Assembly: GCF_002078875.1 (NCBI RefSeq)
Contig: NC_034414.1
Location: 11,709,348-11,773,347, forward strand
Reading direction: 5' to 3'
DNA from: Numida meleagris
Taxonomy: Eukaryota > Chordata > Aves > Galliformes > Numididae
Length of the DNA: 64,000 nucleotides
Shown: positions 13,801 to 28,800 of the stretch, piece by piece
Layout: each line of letters opens with the position of its first letter
Position numbering within the stretch: position 1 is the first letter of the stretch
The notes under the pieces: model-generated
Told to the model about the DNA's origin: nothing
Seen by the model: the letters and a program-made list of their open reading frames with translations, nothing else
The model's database searches: none
Program-made: the position numbers and the translations under genes

Positions 13801-16800
13801 AACACCTGGTATTGAGAAGTACAGTACTCAAATACACGCAAGAATATAAGAAGAAAAGTTCACCTAATTATTGAATTGAATTGTATTGAATAACATAAAA
13901 GCTAAATTTATTTTTTGTTGTTTGAAGTGGTAGGGATATTAGTAGTCTTTGTTGTTGTTTTGGTTGGTGTGGTTCTGTTTGTTTGTTTTACTTTTTTTAG
14001 TGGAACAGCAGTTTGCTATTTGCTGACTGTCAGTCTATGGATTTAAGCAATGCAATTTCCTTATTAACAGGATCACGCTAGTTTTCTTAAAGTAATTCAT
14101 TTTTACTGCAAGTGGAAATCAATCTTTGATACAACTTCCTTTCTCAATACACACGCTATATGAGTATTTTCAGATAAACTACATTTAAGACAGAAGATTA
14201 CAATAATTGTTGATGCTTAACGTCTCCTCTCCTCTGACTGCAGGCTCCATTAACACACTTACTGTGGGATTTCATGCGGAGAAAGTTACCCATCTGTTAC
14301 TTCCCCACTCCAAAATCAAAAAGCATTTCATTGCCTCTCAAAAGTTATGTTTCGATTTTCAAATATTTTCAACTGTAAATATGTTTAAGAAAAATCCTGT
14401 CTTTCAAAGGTACTAATGGGATTATTTAAGTGCTAAATCCTGTGCATAATAGTAAGAAATAGTTACATATAGGCAGAAATGTCAGCATGTCCAAGTAATA
14501 ACTTACATATTTTATTACCCGGCAACTATCAGAATGCAAAAGCCTTTTTCAAAGCAACAAAATTAACACAAAAACACACTCTATCGGTTTTGAAGACTTT
14601 TAAAATTACGTAATCACAGCTATATAGATTTTAGTAATTTTCAAGCAGTGAGTATGAGAACATAATGAAGATTCAGCATGCTTTCACACTTTCAAAATTA
14701 CACATAGGACTTGCTGCTTGACACAATCATTTTCATGATAAGAATGAAACCAAAAACTGAGGTCAGCCATAACTTCACATACAGACTCCAAAAGGCGGTG
14801 GGGGAAAAAAGAAGAAAAAGAAAGAAAAAAAAAATCTTACAGAAAGTTCTACTGTTTGCTATAAGACACCTGCAAAAGCCAGACCGTGTAAACATCAACT
14901 GCTATTTTAAAAAGCAATGGGATGAATGCATTTTGGATGCAAGCAGTCTTACATGTATACTGGAAAGTAACCCCTGTGCTGAGTTCTTCAGCACTTTGTA
15001 AATCATGTTGATCAGAGGTCCATTATTTTCTATCTGTTTTAAACACAAGTTTGAACAATAGCTTGTTATAGATGTAAAGATTGAAGAAACAAAACCTTAG
15101 CACACAAAACTCCATGAGCAGCAGCAATCTCACGCTCTTCTCTCACACAGATCCTCAAGGTTTAGAATCAACAGATCCTCCCATTATGGAAACTATAATT
15201 AGATACCTATCTACGTTGTTATTTTCAGTAGTTTGTTCATCCAACCATAAGACTTCTTTTGTTTTTCACTTTCACAAAGCACACTTACCAACACACAGCA
15301 CAATCACAGTTTAACACGTGCCGGGGATATTTTGCAAGACATTTTCTGTCATGTAATACATAACTCTTGCACCAAGAGCTCTATGCTGATAACTTTAGCA
15401 ACCTGGTCAAATCCTTTGTGAATGAAGCCACCAGAATCACACTCACACTTACCATTACTCCCATAAGAAACACCTGCATGAAGCATTTCCTTAGATACCT
15501 GTGTGGCACAACCTTGTACTAGCAACCTCTTCCAACTGCAGTACAAACAAAATGGCTTCATGCATGACTGCAGAAGAATGAAGCGGTACAAGTGCTGAAC
15601 AACTGGAGAGGGACCCAGATTTGCTTAGACTGGTTGCACGACATATACTTAGTAGCATAAACTTTGCACTTCAGCAGGCCTTACTCATTCATGTTTTGTG
15701 TAAGTCTCTCAGGAATGTCAGTAAACTATTCGGAAGTGCAACCACTGTCCAGAAACCCTTTAGCCTGATTGAACTTTAGTTCGTTGTCTTGGAAAGTGAA
15801 AAGTCTTTCCCCATTTGTGTTTCACCTTTGTTTGCAACATCATCTCAGAGACTTGCGGGGAAAGAATCTTCATTTCACTTGCTATTTCTGCTCTTCTAAT
15901 ACAAGGTCACACCTTTCCCCTTTCATTTAGGGGATTAAAAAATAAATAAATAAATTGATAACACACACCTGTGGAAATCCCTTTGCAGAAAAGGCATGGT
16001 TGTGCTGTAGCACAAAGACACAACATCTCTTTCATGAGTGAAAAAGAATAGAATGTCCTGGCATTTTTTTAATGTCAGAAATAGTTTGCTTGCAGGAGGA
16101 AAATCCTGAAATTGATTAATATTTGTAAAGTATATTTATTTCATTTATACCACTCTTATGACAAAGCACTATAATGTTGAACAATAACATCTTAGTATTA
16201 CCATCAAAATATTTCTTAGATAATATTTTTCAGCTTTTAAACTGTAATAAAAAATAGACTAGCAAAGTAGGATAAGACTTAGGTTTCTCTGGGGACAAAA
16301 CGTCTGGCTTACGAAAATTACTAAATGCCTTGTAAGCAGTTATTGCAACCTGTTTTAATACTGTGGCATGAATTATGCAGTTAATTAAATGTTTAATTGC
16401 TACTCCATGTTGAAATGTTATATTTCAAAACATCTTGGAAAAAATATCTTCAGAGATAATGAAGTCAAAATGCTTAGCCCTATTTGAAATTGTTTATTCA
16501 GAGTAGATCTAACTCCAAACCCAGTGAAGTCAAAAGAGATATTTGAAATACAGGACATTATATCTAAGCCTTCAGTGTCTCCAATGAAAGGCACCCTGTA
16601 TACAAATCATGAATTCACAATATTCCACTGTTACCAAATCAATTTGTAATTTGCTTTGCTTCATTGATATTAGCTTTCCTCATACTGTGAATCCAATAAT
16701 TTATACTTAGTAGCAAAGCACAAATTCAACGAAAACAAAGACACCTACTCAAATTTCACAAGATCATTTTGATCTCTCAGCACCCTGATCTGAATTTATA

Positions 16801-19800
16801 ATTTCAAACCATTATTGAAAGAAGGTTATTCTTCTAAGCTTGAAGATACCTGAGAAAAAAAATAGTCACCTTGAAAAATTTTATCATTCTTATGGAACCT
16901 CACTTGACACTTTGACTGTCAAGATGTGTCAAAAGGAAACTCAAAGTAATATCAAGTGTCTTCTTGCAGAAAGAGCAGGTTGCCCCCATACATTTTTCTT
17001 TCTGGTTGTTTTTGGTAGGCACAAGGGGAGCTCTCAGGGGGCCAAGAAACTCTTCATACCTTCGCTGCAACAAGTCAAACTGGATGGAATCCACTAAAAA
17101 GTAAAAAACCCATCCTATTAATTTCTATAAGCACATAACATTTTCAAGTACTTACAACATGGTCACTTGTAACAGTGAAAGTCGTTCTTTTAGAATGGAC
17201 AGAATACTGTATTTAATCTCTCAAATTGTAGGACCTTCTAAATGGAAATGTCATACAACTCAGCCAAAGGCTTGGGATGCAGTTACATTTGGCACAGCCA
17301 AGAACACACCAAGAACAAGGCCTGAAGTGAAACATGTCCAACTGATTTTAAATGTGTATGTTAGTGATTATAACAATTTATATATATGATCGTTTAGTCT
17401 ACACACACCACATATATTATGTAATATACATATAATGTCTGTAGTGCTCATATTTTCCATTGATATATTTGGTTGTATATTCAGCCATGCAAGCATCAGA
17501 TGGAATTGAAGTTGCCATACTAGCGGTTCCGACAGCTCATTAGTGGCACATATGCAAAGCCTCTTGGCATCAGTGATCACTACAGACAAACAAGGATAAT
17601 AAGGTGTCAAACTTCACCTTTATTTTCAAAAACACCATGATTTGTGTATGATAAGACATGCTACACAGCACGGAAAGTGGTAGACTGCCTTATTAAGCTA
17701 TATCATTGATTACGCAGTTTGATTTTTTCCTTCAAATACCTGGTATCAACAAGTCTAGATTTGCTTTTGAATTGCCAACTATCAGGTGTACAAAATACAG
17801 AAGTAATTTAGTTTAGTCAGTCATTCTGACGCTGAAGACCATATTATATTTTTATTTTATCTTTAGGAAATATCACAGACTATTACACAGGCAGATTATC
17901 CATACGCATGGATGAATATATAGATCTGAAATCGCTTAGCCGTAATAATACGAAAACAATTAAAGCTGCCAATTAATCACCACATTTTCACAAAAAAATG
18001 TATTATAAATACAGTTTATTATAAAAACAAGAGAAAAGTCAGCTCATGTAGATTTAAAGGGGAAAAGCTGAACTGAAAGAATATCCTCTTCTAACTTAGA
18101 GGATTTGACTTCATATTCGTGCTAATGTGACAGCAAAAACATTTTGAAGCAGTTTTTAATCTGGTTTCTTTTAAATCCACAAAATACCATCCATCTGAAG
18201 TATCAGTAATACAAGTTCTAACTACAAACCAAAGCACCTACATTATCTGAGTTTACATGCCAGTTCTATAGCCACTACTATAAGCACACACTATTTTAAG
18301 CACAATGATGGCAAAAACCACAGTTTCATTCTCTGAAAGAAAAGCAATTCCAAAAACTGCAGATGCAAAGATGAGACACAAAAGAGTGCTAGGTTATAAA
18401 ATAACGGAAGTAAACTTTTATAAAAGCTTACCTTCAGATCTAAATACTCCAAATCCTTTTTCAACTGGATATAAGTGTCATCAGCCTTAGGTAAGTACGT
18501 GGAAAAAAAAATACAATATATTTGAAGGTTTGAAAAATAACTTTAAAATACTTATATTGGCTATATAAAGAAAATGATGAAAAAGTAAACAAAATAACAG
18601 AGTAGGAAGTACATCAAAAGCACTTTTGCTCCACCAGCATATTGCTACTTACAGCTGAAAAATGGGCAAAATATTTCCTGAGAACTTTACTACCTCATGT
18701 CCACTCTGACCAGATAGACTTGGTTTTTACACCGCTAATGGGATGCACAACTATCCAAACAATACGTTCTCAAATATTTTTTTCAAGACCAATTTCTGCT
18801 GACTACCCCTTCATTGAAAAGGTTATGGGGCTGGCCTTCAGCACAACATATCTCTAGGAGAAGTCTTCCACCTAACTGAATGTCACATAAATAGAAGCCT
18901 GGATATAAACATCATTAGAACACTTTTTGATCAGATTTCACACACATTTTCAGACAAGCATTCCTTCATTTAAGAAAGGCAAGAAATAAGCCTCATGAAT
19001 AAAGTGAGTAAGATCTCACTTATGTGATTGGAGAATCCATTTCACTTTTTAAGTGATAGCACTCAACTTGATCTCTCTTTTTCAGTGGCTCACCCCTAAC
19101 TGTTGTCAGCTTAGTCACACAAGTGCAAGCAACAAGTAATACCTTCCTTACAATCACTTCAAGAAAAGCATACACAGAAGTCATTTGAAAGTTATTTCTT
19201 TTTTCATAAGAGGTATTTGTGATACAGAAAAAAGTAAAACTTAACTGTTGCAAATGGACTTGGTAAGTAGCCAAAGTTCCCATAATTTTTTCTCAAATTC
19301 TAAATAATTTTCTATTCTGGGTTCATTAAAAATCAGACTAAAAGAAAAATACAACTGTACTTTTCTCAAGCTTGAGCCAATGAGACTGTGTATTTAAAAA
19401 AGAAAAGAAAACCCTTGCTGCCATAAAATCAATACACTACACCTACATTTCTTCAGAGGTGTTCACCTAAATTCTTGTCCAAGTACCTTTTAAATCTGAC
19501 TGAGGACTTGACTAGAAAGTATGCCCATTTTTAAGGAGAAGTCCTTATTATTATAGACCATCTTAGTGCAATTGTTCTGTAGGTGAGGTAAGTAAGGAAA
19601 GTAAACTATTCCAAATTAAAAAAAAGAAAAAGCCTCGAATTTTAGGTCAATATAAAGCCTCCATCAGTTACAAAAAGAGTCACCATGTTTTATTCCTATT
19701 TTTGAGGCTCTAACATAGACCAAAGCGCTCTTCGAGAACATTTGTTTCATCCCACATTTACGTTTCATACATCAGTGCAATCAAGAGCACTGTTCATGGT

Positions 19801-22800
19801 TCAAGGTGCCGACAAATGTTTATGAGCTAATGTTCACCTGCAGAACTGATACAGTTACAAGATCGTATGAATGTACAAACTGGCTGATGCATTTCAACTT
19901 GCAGGTGAGGCAGCATATGGTACAGGGAGCCAATCTCACCATGAAAGCAGCACAAAGAAATGGTTTTGCTTTCGAATGAGCATATCTAATCTTGTAACAC
20001 ACATTTCTGAAAATGCAGCATTTTCAGAAATAGGGTAAAGAGGAAGTATACATAACACTTTGAAACATAAGCACTGATATTCTGTGGCTTAAAATGCTTA
20101 TTTCTGACAGCAAGTAGAGTAGCAAAGAAAAACCGCAAATGACCTGGGAATTGTAGAATACCAAAGAATGGGCAAGAAAGCACAGACTCAAGCATGCCAC
20201 TGACGAAGCGTTTGCAGAGTCACAAGATGTCATACGGTACAGATGAACCAAGCAGCAGCTGACCTGATAGGTGGAATTAGTTGGCAAGTGCTGCAGTAAT
20301 TGTGCGATTGTGTAATTTCGTATACTAGCCAACTTAGCCTGATGTCTCCTTAATCGAATGAGAAGCAATGTTAGCTCTTCAGGCTGCAGGTATTTAGACA
20401 CATTGTAAAGAGGAAATTAGCAGTCTTCAGGAAGAGTAACTGTAATTATGTTTTTCACCTCAGTGCCCAGAAAGCAGTTACTTGACACGATAAAGCAATT
20501 ACTTCATTAACTCTGCATTTGGTCAAATAAACATACCAGAAGTTGAATCCTGTAATAATAATAGCTCACTCCTGTTTCAAGATGCAAATAAGAGCAAAAG
20601 CTCTACAGGCTTTATTATTCCTACACGCTACTTAAGTTCAAGTTTCACACTGAAGTTATTTATGTTTTAACTAACGAGAAAAACTCAAAAACTATGGAAT
20701 GAGCAGGATTTTAGAACTTAGCTACAATAAAGCAATGACACAAAAGGCAAATAAATTGCTCCTTCAACTTACCGACTTGCCATGCAAACTTGGTGCGCTC
20801 ACGGTATGGGTCATGTAGCCCATAGCTGGCATCGAGCGTCGATCAATGTGAGTTGAGCTCTGTAAGAAGCCCCAAGCAGAATTATAAGGATCAACTCAAG
20901 CGAGAGGTATGCTGTACTTGAAGGAATGTTCAGAAGATATGCACCTCTGCTAAAAATTTTCTGTTTGAATTCAAGCCATGCTTAGATCATGGGCCAGCCA
21001 GATCCCAGATCCTCCGATAATTACGCAGAACTTATAAATGAATAAATACAACAAATTTAGAACCTGTCATGCTGGACAGAGCAGCGGATTCTGGCAGCTC
21101 AAGAAGCTTCAGAATTATGTGCAAAGCTGTTTTCACCAAGTAAAAAAAAATTCATAAAATTTCACACACACACACGTAATGTCTCCCAAAGAAAGGCTGC
21201 TTGGCTTAACACCTTAAAATAACAGGCTTGTACGCCACACAGTAACAACTGTGAATGTCCTCCTTTAGCCATGGAACAGTTCACCACCACTAAGACACTC
21301 ACAGGAGTGACATCTTGTGGCAAGGGGTCTCATTAATACCAGGCTGTATTAAGTAATTACATTTGATCTGTCTCTTTCTGCTTATAGTATAAGAAGCCAC
21401 TTCATATCCATTCTTCTATTTTTCCATTAAGTCCAAGCTCTTTTGGCTTTCTTAAAGGCAGACCAAACATCTGACGATTTATTTTTATTCCTGTCTGAAA
21501 TTCACTGAATGCTGCTTTGTTCTGCCTTTTTTTTTTCTTTTTCTTTTTTTTTTTTTTAAACATGCAACTGGGTGGCATTAAATAAAGTGCTCCAGGGAGG
21601 GGGAGTATCACAAAATTCTGTAGATATATACATTTAAATGTAAAAGGATGCTGTGTGCTTACATACAAGAACACAAACATCTTTCTCATGAAACCTCTAC
21701 AGACAAATCTTAAACGAAAATTTTGTTTTCATATATGGTTTCATAAAAAAAAAAAATCAATGTGACATGAAAAGGGTTTTATTTTATGAGTAAAACCTAT
21801 GCAGCTACATCACACAGGAAGGAAAAAGACTACTACACATTCCCTCATAGGGGATGTAATGCTGGTTCAATTTCAGTGTAGAGAAATTGATGTCTGTTAT
21901 AACATAATCAGGAAATAAAAAATATAATAATTTTCAGTGCTGCACATCACCAGACTGCTTCACCCCCCGACTCAGAATTCTAAATCTAAAGATGCTGAAA
22001 AACATCTGACAGCTACACAGCATATACTAGGAAAAATCTGCCATGCATGATGAAGTTGGCACACAACCAAAATTCACGGTCCTGAACTCACGCTGAGCTT
22101 GTGAATGTACAAGACTTTCTTGGCAAATACTCTCCCCACCAGAGCTCACATTTGAGGTTAAAGAGTTGGCTGAATGCAGAGGCTTTTACTTCCACTTATT
22201 CCAGTGTAAGTCCTACCAAGGCAAGTTCTACACTGATTTAATCCTTAATTTCCCTAGTTTCCTCAGGCAAGGAGAGCCACATGGAGTACTGAGTGAGAAA
22301 GCCTCTGTCATCTCTGGAGAAGAGGTCAGAAAAGTGTCTACAATCAACAACACTGAAATTCTGCAGAAGGTTAAAATCTGAGAGCAACACTACCCAGTTG
22401 TAGTTAGTCCAGTGCTATCAACTCTCCAAAGCACGTGAACTACCAAACACATGAAAAAAATATGATGCTTTTAGCCATAACTAAAAACTGGGTCAGCTGT
22501 ATGACCATCTACTAGCAAAAGGTTAAGAGAAAGTAGACATGGCAAACACTTAAAACCACGACCATAAGTATATAATCAAAGATGTGTTCATCTTGCTGTC
22601 TTTTATACTGTTCTCTATGCTATCCATTAAAACACTACAATCTGTATATTTCGTATATATATATATATGTATACACATGTATCTCCCAGGTTTAGAATGA
22701 AAATGTTCCAAATCAATATGATTAGTCACCAATTTGCCTTTCCAAACACACAAAAAATTAAGGAATCCAAGATAACTACGAAGATATGAGTTTTAGAAAA

Positions 22801-25800
22801 AAATTGTTCAGTGCATTAACTCTCACAGCTTGCAAGATCTTTCATATACACGGCAGGATGCAACAAAAATTACTAAATTAAACAATCAATATATGACACT
22901 ACATGAAAAATAGCTTGAAATTATTGTTATACTACATACAAACCTTTAGAGCATTACTTCGAATCTTCCTGGGTGATCCAGCGAAAGGACTGTCTATAGT
23001 CTGTCTCTCGTCAGATGGTTTAACTGTAAGCCTTTCTGCAGGAGTGTGCGGTCTCCTCGGGAGAAAGCTTTTTGGAGGTCCAGGTGGAGGAATATCAGAT
23101 GGAGAGGGTGGAACAGATATTGATCGTGGAACATCCAATGAGCTTTTTGACTTACCCCGATCAATAAAGTCCGAAGAGCCTACATAAAGCGGGGCAGTGG
23201 GGCTGCCATGCTTAAATTGCTGTCTCTGCTGCCACTCATAAAGCTGCCAAACAGTTCCGTCCTTATTTGCTTTCCTCTCCTCCTGGGACATCTTCAAGTG
23301 GCTAACACGATCTTGTGCATACTTGTAGTCACTCGGCAAATTGCGATTTAGTGGTGGTGGTGAGCTCCCTGAAGGCTGCCTGGTATTCTTTGGCAAAGTG
23401 TGATAGTTCTCAGAAAAAGGTGGATTGGGACCCTGACGTGTAAGAGTCAGATCAGAAGCAAGGCTGTGAAGGGGGGGGGAAAGAGTAAAACTTTAGCATA
23501 TGAGTAGGAATGGATGATAAAAAAAAAATTAAGTACAGTAAAAGAAAAACAAAATAAACCCTAGGATGACATTAGCTACAGAACTCCAAATACAGAATTC
23601 CTTCACAAAGAATTTACAGAAACATTAATAAGTTAATGAAAACTACCCTGCACAAAAACATTACACTGTATTCATGCATGGATGCAAATAGTATAAAGAG
23701 AGGCTTTTAATTGGGTCTGACCTAGAATGACCTAGTAGAGATAATCATAAGGGACAGCTGCATTATCTTTACTTAGACCAAAATGAGTGTCAAAACATGA
23801 AGGAAGGAATTACTGTTAGTATAAAAGAGAAAGTTCGCAAATTAAAGTATGTATTTTTTCCGAAAGCCTCTTCACCACCAGGTGGTGCAATCTGCGAACA
23901 GCAAATACACGCTGGTTGCAAACAATTACCTTCAAGTGCAGGAGGAAATCTCACTCATCACAGAATGAGTGTCTTAACACATTTTTTGCTTTGTTAACAT
24001 GAACAAAAATTAAGAACGAGCTCCAAGTTCCCAGGTCTGTATGATTTACTTTCATCTGACCAAAAGCTATCGGTTCTACTATTTTAGGCAACAAAACTCA
24101 CTGACAAACTAAAATGTAAACAGACACGCTACATCTCGCTTTTAGTACTTAAGTCATAATGCTCCCAAAACTCTAGAAATCAACTCTATATCCACCAAGA
24201 GATTTAAGACAGAATTGGAAAAAAACAGTTTTGACAAAATGTACTTAGCTCCCTCTCCTACTTTGAAGTCAAAATGTTTCCATAGCCTCATGCATAGGAA
24301 GCTGCTTGCCTAATTCCTCATTCTAACACTAAACATCTATGAGTTTTCTTCCTGCAGTCACTCATTTATTGCTTTAGCATTCCCAAACAGGACACCATTC
24401 TGCTAGATTTGCCACAGAGTAATAATACAAACAAAACCAAACAAAATCACTCAAAAAAAAAAAAAAAAATCAACCCACAAACAGCAACCAAAAAAAAAAA
24501 ACAAAAACCCAAACTCAGAGCAGATTCCTCGCTTCGCTCAGTAGGCTTCACTCTCTGCATGAGAATGAGATCTGGTACAGAGGGAACTGCAGGAATTCCA
24601 TGCCAACAAAAGGGCAGGATGAAAAGGAGCATCTTTGTCCAGCATCCAGGAATAAGAGAAGCATAACTGAAGCAGGAAGAAAAAAGAATTGATATCCGTA
24701 ACTGTTGCTCAATAGTTGCCTCTGTGTGTTTCTACTTGAAGGATTTGGCATTGCTGGACTGTGTTGAAACACTGCTCTTGAGAGGGTACATATAATTACT
24801 TGTGAGAAAGCAGAATAAATGCTCTATATTGCACAGAGGATTACAAATTCATAAAAGTTCTGCTCTCTCACACGTTACCTAGAATTCCAAAATACAGGCA
24901 AAACAAGCAGGTAGGGTGGAACAGAGGCAACTCAAAAATCAGCATTTAGCGGTCAAGTAACCTCCTCTGCACTGCTTTGTATATTCCGTGTTGCCAATTC
25001 TTTCCACATGAAGATCAAAGCAGTTGTTAAAAATGTATTTTCTCTAGATAGAAATGAGAACTGAGAAATCTTGGAGCAGTGAAGGCTTCAAAAACACATT
25101 TGAGACTTTCACGTGGAAAAAAGGGCAGAGGGTCCCCCAGAAGCCAGATGTTCCTATGCTCCAACCTAGTGAAGTCCTCACAAAGCCACCACCAAGTTCT
25201 TGTATGTTGCAACCCATCATGTGACATCCATGTGCTGTTATGTTGTAATCAGTCGTAAGAGGGTGAAGTGTTCAGACAAGCAGGAATTATTGTTAGTCAA
25301 TGAGGCCATCAGGACTAGCAGCTGTAAGAGCAGACGCAGCCTGAAAACAAAGATCCCAAGAGGTTTTTTTGGGGGGAAAAAAACACCTCATTTCTAGGGA
25401 AAAAAATATAGTCTGAGAGGAATTAAAAGCTGTTTGGATGAAAGCTGTGTTTCGAGCAGTAGGAAGCGCTGGCATCACGTAATACTTCAGCCATATTATA
25501 AAAAAAAGAAGAAAGTTGCACATTGCACAGGGAAAGTCATGCTCCCTTGATGCAAACTGCCTAGAATCAGGCAGGCTGTTATTTCTCACTACATGAAGTA
25601 GGTAGGGACAAACCTCCAGCTAAGACAACAAATAGGCTGGAGTCAGGTGGCATCTGTGCTGCACAAGATTTCAGACCATTAGAAATAATCTGTCTTATAT
25701 AAAAACAAGCACCAAGATGACACACAAATTTCTAGAAAAGGGAAGGAACAGTGTCCCCAAATGACTCAAATTACTCTGTTATGAACTGTGAGCAACAGCT

Positions 25801-28800
25801 TCTCTCAGAGACCAAAAGTAAAATGAACAAAAGTAGATAATCTTGAGACACTCCCTCTCTCGAATGATAAGGTATAAAGAATCTAAAAGGGAAAGCAGAC
25901 AGTGAAGAGTGAAAGAAGGGCCTGACGCTATATTACATGATTATTTACCATGGAAGTCATTCAGGATCTGCAGTGGGAAGCAATCACACAGACAGTATTG
26001 TAAAAAGCAAAGATAAATGTTCAAAAGAAAACAAATATCATTATTGGAAACACCACGCGCATTCATGAGAATACAGAGAAACTAACAAAGACAAGTAAAG
26101 TTTCTTCCTTAACCAACTCAGGAAGGAACACAAAGTTCTGCACAAGAAAATATGTTTGATACTGTATTTGCAAAAAAAGGAAATTCCTCAACATGACTTC
26201 ACGTTGTTTGGAAATCTTAAGCTTATATTTATCAGATTGTTTTCGTTAGTGCAAATAAATAGTGCATTCACTATGTCTACCCATGCACTGAAATCCAATC
26301 AGAGACTAGTAATTACTAGATAGCTGTTGGCTCTGACCTTCAATTACTTAAAACACCTTTCAGGCATCCTTCCAAACTTCATATTTCTCTTGAAAGCTGA
26401 GATGAACCTTATTGAAGTAGGTGACAACAGAGAGGGTTTGGATGACTATGCTGGACCACAGTGCATCTAACAGTTAGTTGTCAAGGAGAGATGAATCTCC
26501 AAAGTGACTGACAGCTAACATCTGTTAGGTAGCAAACAATTCTGAGTGCTTTATAAAAAGAGGAAGTAAAATAACTATATGAATGATCTAAATATCTATA
26601 CAAAGAGTGCAATCCCTGCAAATAATTATAGAAACAACTGATGTATTTCTATGAGGCACATAACTAAAAGAACTCTCCCGTCATAATCAGCTTGCTGGCA
26701 AACACTGCATCTTTATAAAGGAGAAGAACTGTACTCATTTTGTGTTCAAAAATTCTAAAGGCTTCTGAGTCGTAAGAGGTTCTTTATTTGTAACATTTCA
26801 GTAACCATGGAGCAATAAGAAATTAAGTGCTGCACTCATACTAAAAGCAAAATGGAAAGTCAATGAAATGATAGCCTCTATTTTAAATTCCTATATCTTG
26901 AAATCAAGAATACATCTGACAACCGTCATACCACTTTTAGACATCAGTTCAGTGCGCTGCAACAACCTCAACAGACACCACTTATAAGACAGAACCATTA
27001 ATCTCTGGGAAATAACATGCCATTTATTCCAAATGCAAAGAATGTAGAGGCATTTGTGAAGGGAAGAGAAGGAAAACAAGGTCATCTGAGCTAAAACACA
27101 CCATATATAAAGTTCGTAAGGTAAGAAGAAAATTACTGAAAGACACAAAGCTAGATTTTGGTTACAGCACTGCAGATACTCCCATGAACGCTCACAGCAC
27201 GCTTGGCAGTGCCAGCTGAGGCAGCTGGTTTTATCAAGGGCAAAGCCTGGCACCTACAGCAGCACCACCGCAGCTCTGTGCCTGGTACACACCTCAAGTC
27301 AATTTGCAGGCAAGAGCAGTAGGGGAGAAAACAGCGCTTACTTCGTTATCAGCCAAGTCTGTTCATTGCCTACACTTCTGTTGTGAAAAACAATGATTAA
27401 AATTTTATTCAGCACTGGGTGACTAGTTGGGTAGTTTTCTGGATCATTTTAGACTGATACCTCTGTGCGTGTACAGAACAAACACATCAGATCCTTTTTT
27501 TTTTTTTTTCCCTTTCCATTGAAGTTACTTTTTTTCAGGAAGCACTGACAAGCCAAACAAAAAACCAAAATGTAAACTGACTAGCGTTCTAGAACAACAT
27601 TAAATAATACTGAGGAGTATGAAAGCTTCTCTAAGGGTAATCCCAAAGGTAAGAGAGTAGAAGAATGGACTTGAAAACAGAATTAGCAAGCCTTGAATTT
27701 CTCACAGGATCTGTGATGACAAATGTTAACCTCAGTAAATATTAAAAACTTCCAAAATGTTTTTTTTTTTGCTCCTAAAATCACATGCTAGTATCTCCTA
27801 TTGCTCTATATTACAATTAGATTTTAGGAAATATCTAATACAGTAATTCAGTCAGTTACCCATATCTGAAAAAATCCTCACAAGCAGTGCAGAGCCCAGC
27901 TGTGCTTCCTGCTACTTGAACCAAGCTGAAATCAGACACATATAACCATCACTTCATTTTTCCAACTGGTACTGCATGATTTGAAAGTAAAGCAATCAAG
28001 AGACTTCCAAATTACAAAAGCGCATTCCAGCTCTTGGTACAATTTATGTAATTTTCAGGGACTGAAAAGGGAAAAGAGAATCCTGGAGACCACGGGAGCA
28101 TCCTAGGATTTCTTTAACTAAATGAACAGAGAGACTTGTCAATATGTGACACACACATTGTGACTACAAATGCACTGATCTGATGTATAGAAGCAAATGG
28201 ATGTTGGGAAGAGGAGCATAAGAAAAAAAAAAACAGCATTCTTTGTTTTTTTTTTGCTTTTAAGTGGAATGATTATCTATAATTCACCGTGTGTAGACGT
28301 TTATGAATAAGAGATAACTGAAGTCTCCAATTCCCTTTCTTATTCCTCTATCTTAGCAAATGTAAAGAAGTTTTAAGTATCAACACCGATTAAAACTTGT
28401 GGGTTTTTTTTTTTTAAAGGCACTCTAATCTCACCTTTTCTATTTGCAACACAGTGACAACATTAGAGGAATTTGATTAGCCAATCCTACATTGACTTTC
28501 CCATGAGACAAACACCTGAAAAATACATTCTGCGCTACAGAAGAGAAAGTAAGATTTGTTATATATTGTCTCTGTATTGTTCCAGTTTGCAATGAATATA
28601 TTACAAATGCATATTTTCCTTTATCTTAGGAACACTCTGTTTGGCAGTCTATTTAAAGACAGGGCCTATTACTAACCTTTTTGTATCTCCTTTTTGGACT
28701 TTTACCCAGTGCTCCACTTGAGCCATGTTACTTTTTCTTTGAATCTGTTTATCTGGATTTGTTCTGGGAACAAGCCCTCTTTTATATGAGCTGGTACCAT

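Larger units (their letters stand above)
20860..22943 (-). other. Intron between window exons 8 and 9 (2.1 kb)
   Basis: Contains a (CA)n run near 21163-21175, a T-rich tract at 21526-21557 and a (TA)n run at 22654-22669. No transposon or exon is recognised. Confidence 0.85.

Noticed and set aside
17058..17094. Acceptor-like ttttttactttttag followed by a short open stretch ([14 protein letters not shown])
   Set aside because: The acceptor is good, but the only nearby donor gives 34 nt, which breaks the phase-0 frame between exons 10 and 11; the phase-0 reading soon meets a stop.
26891..27253. 120-codon minus-strand open frame
   Set aside because: Composition resembles translated intron (many Cys, Trp, Leu); no acceptor or donor frames it in phase.
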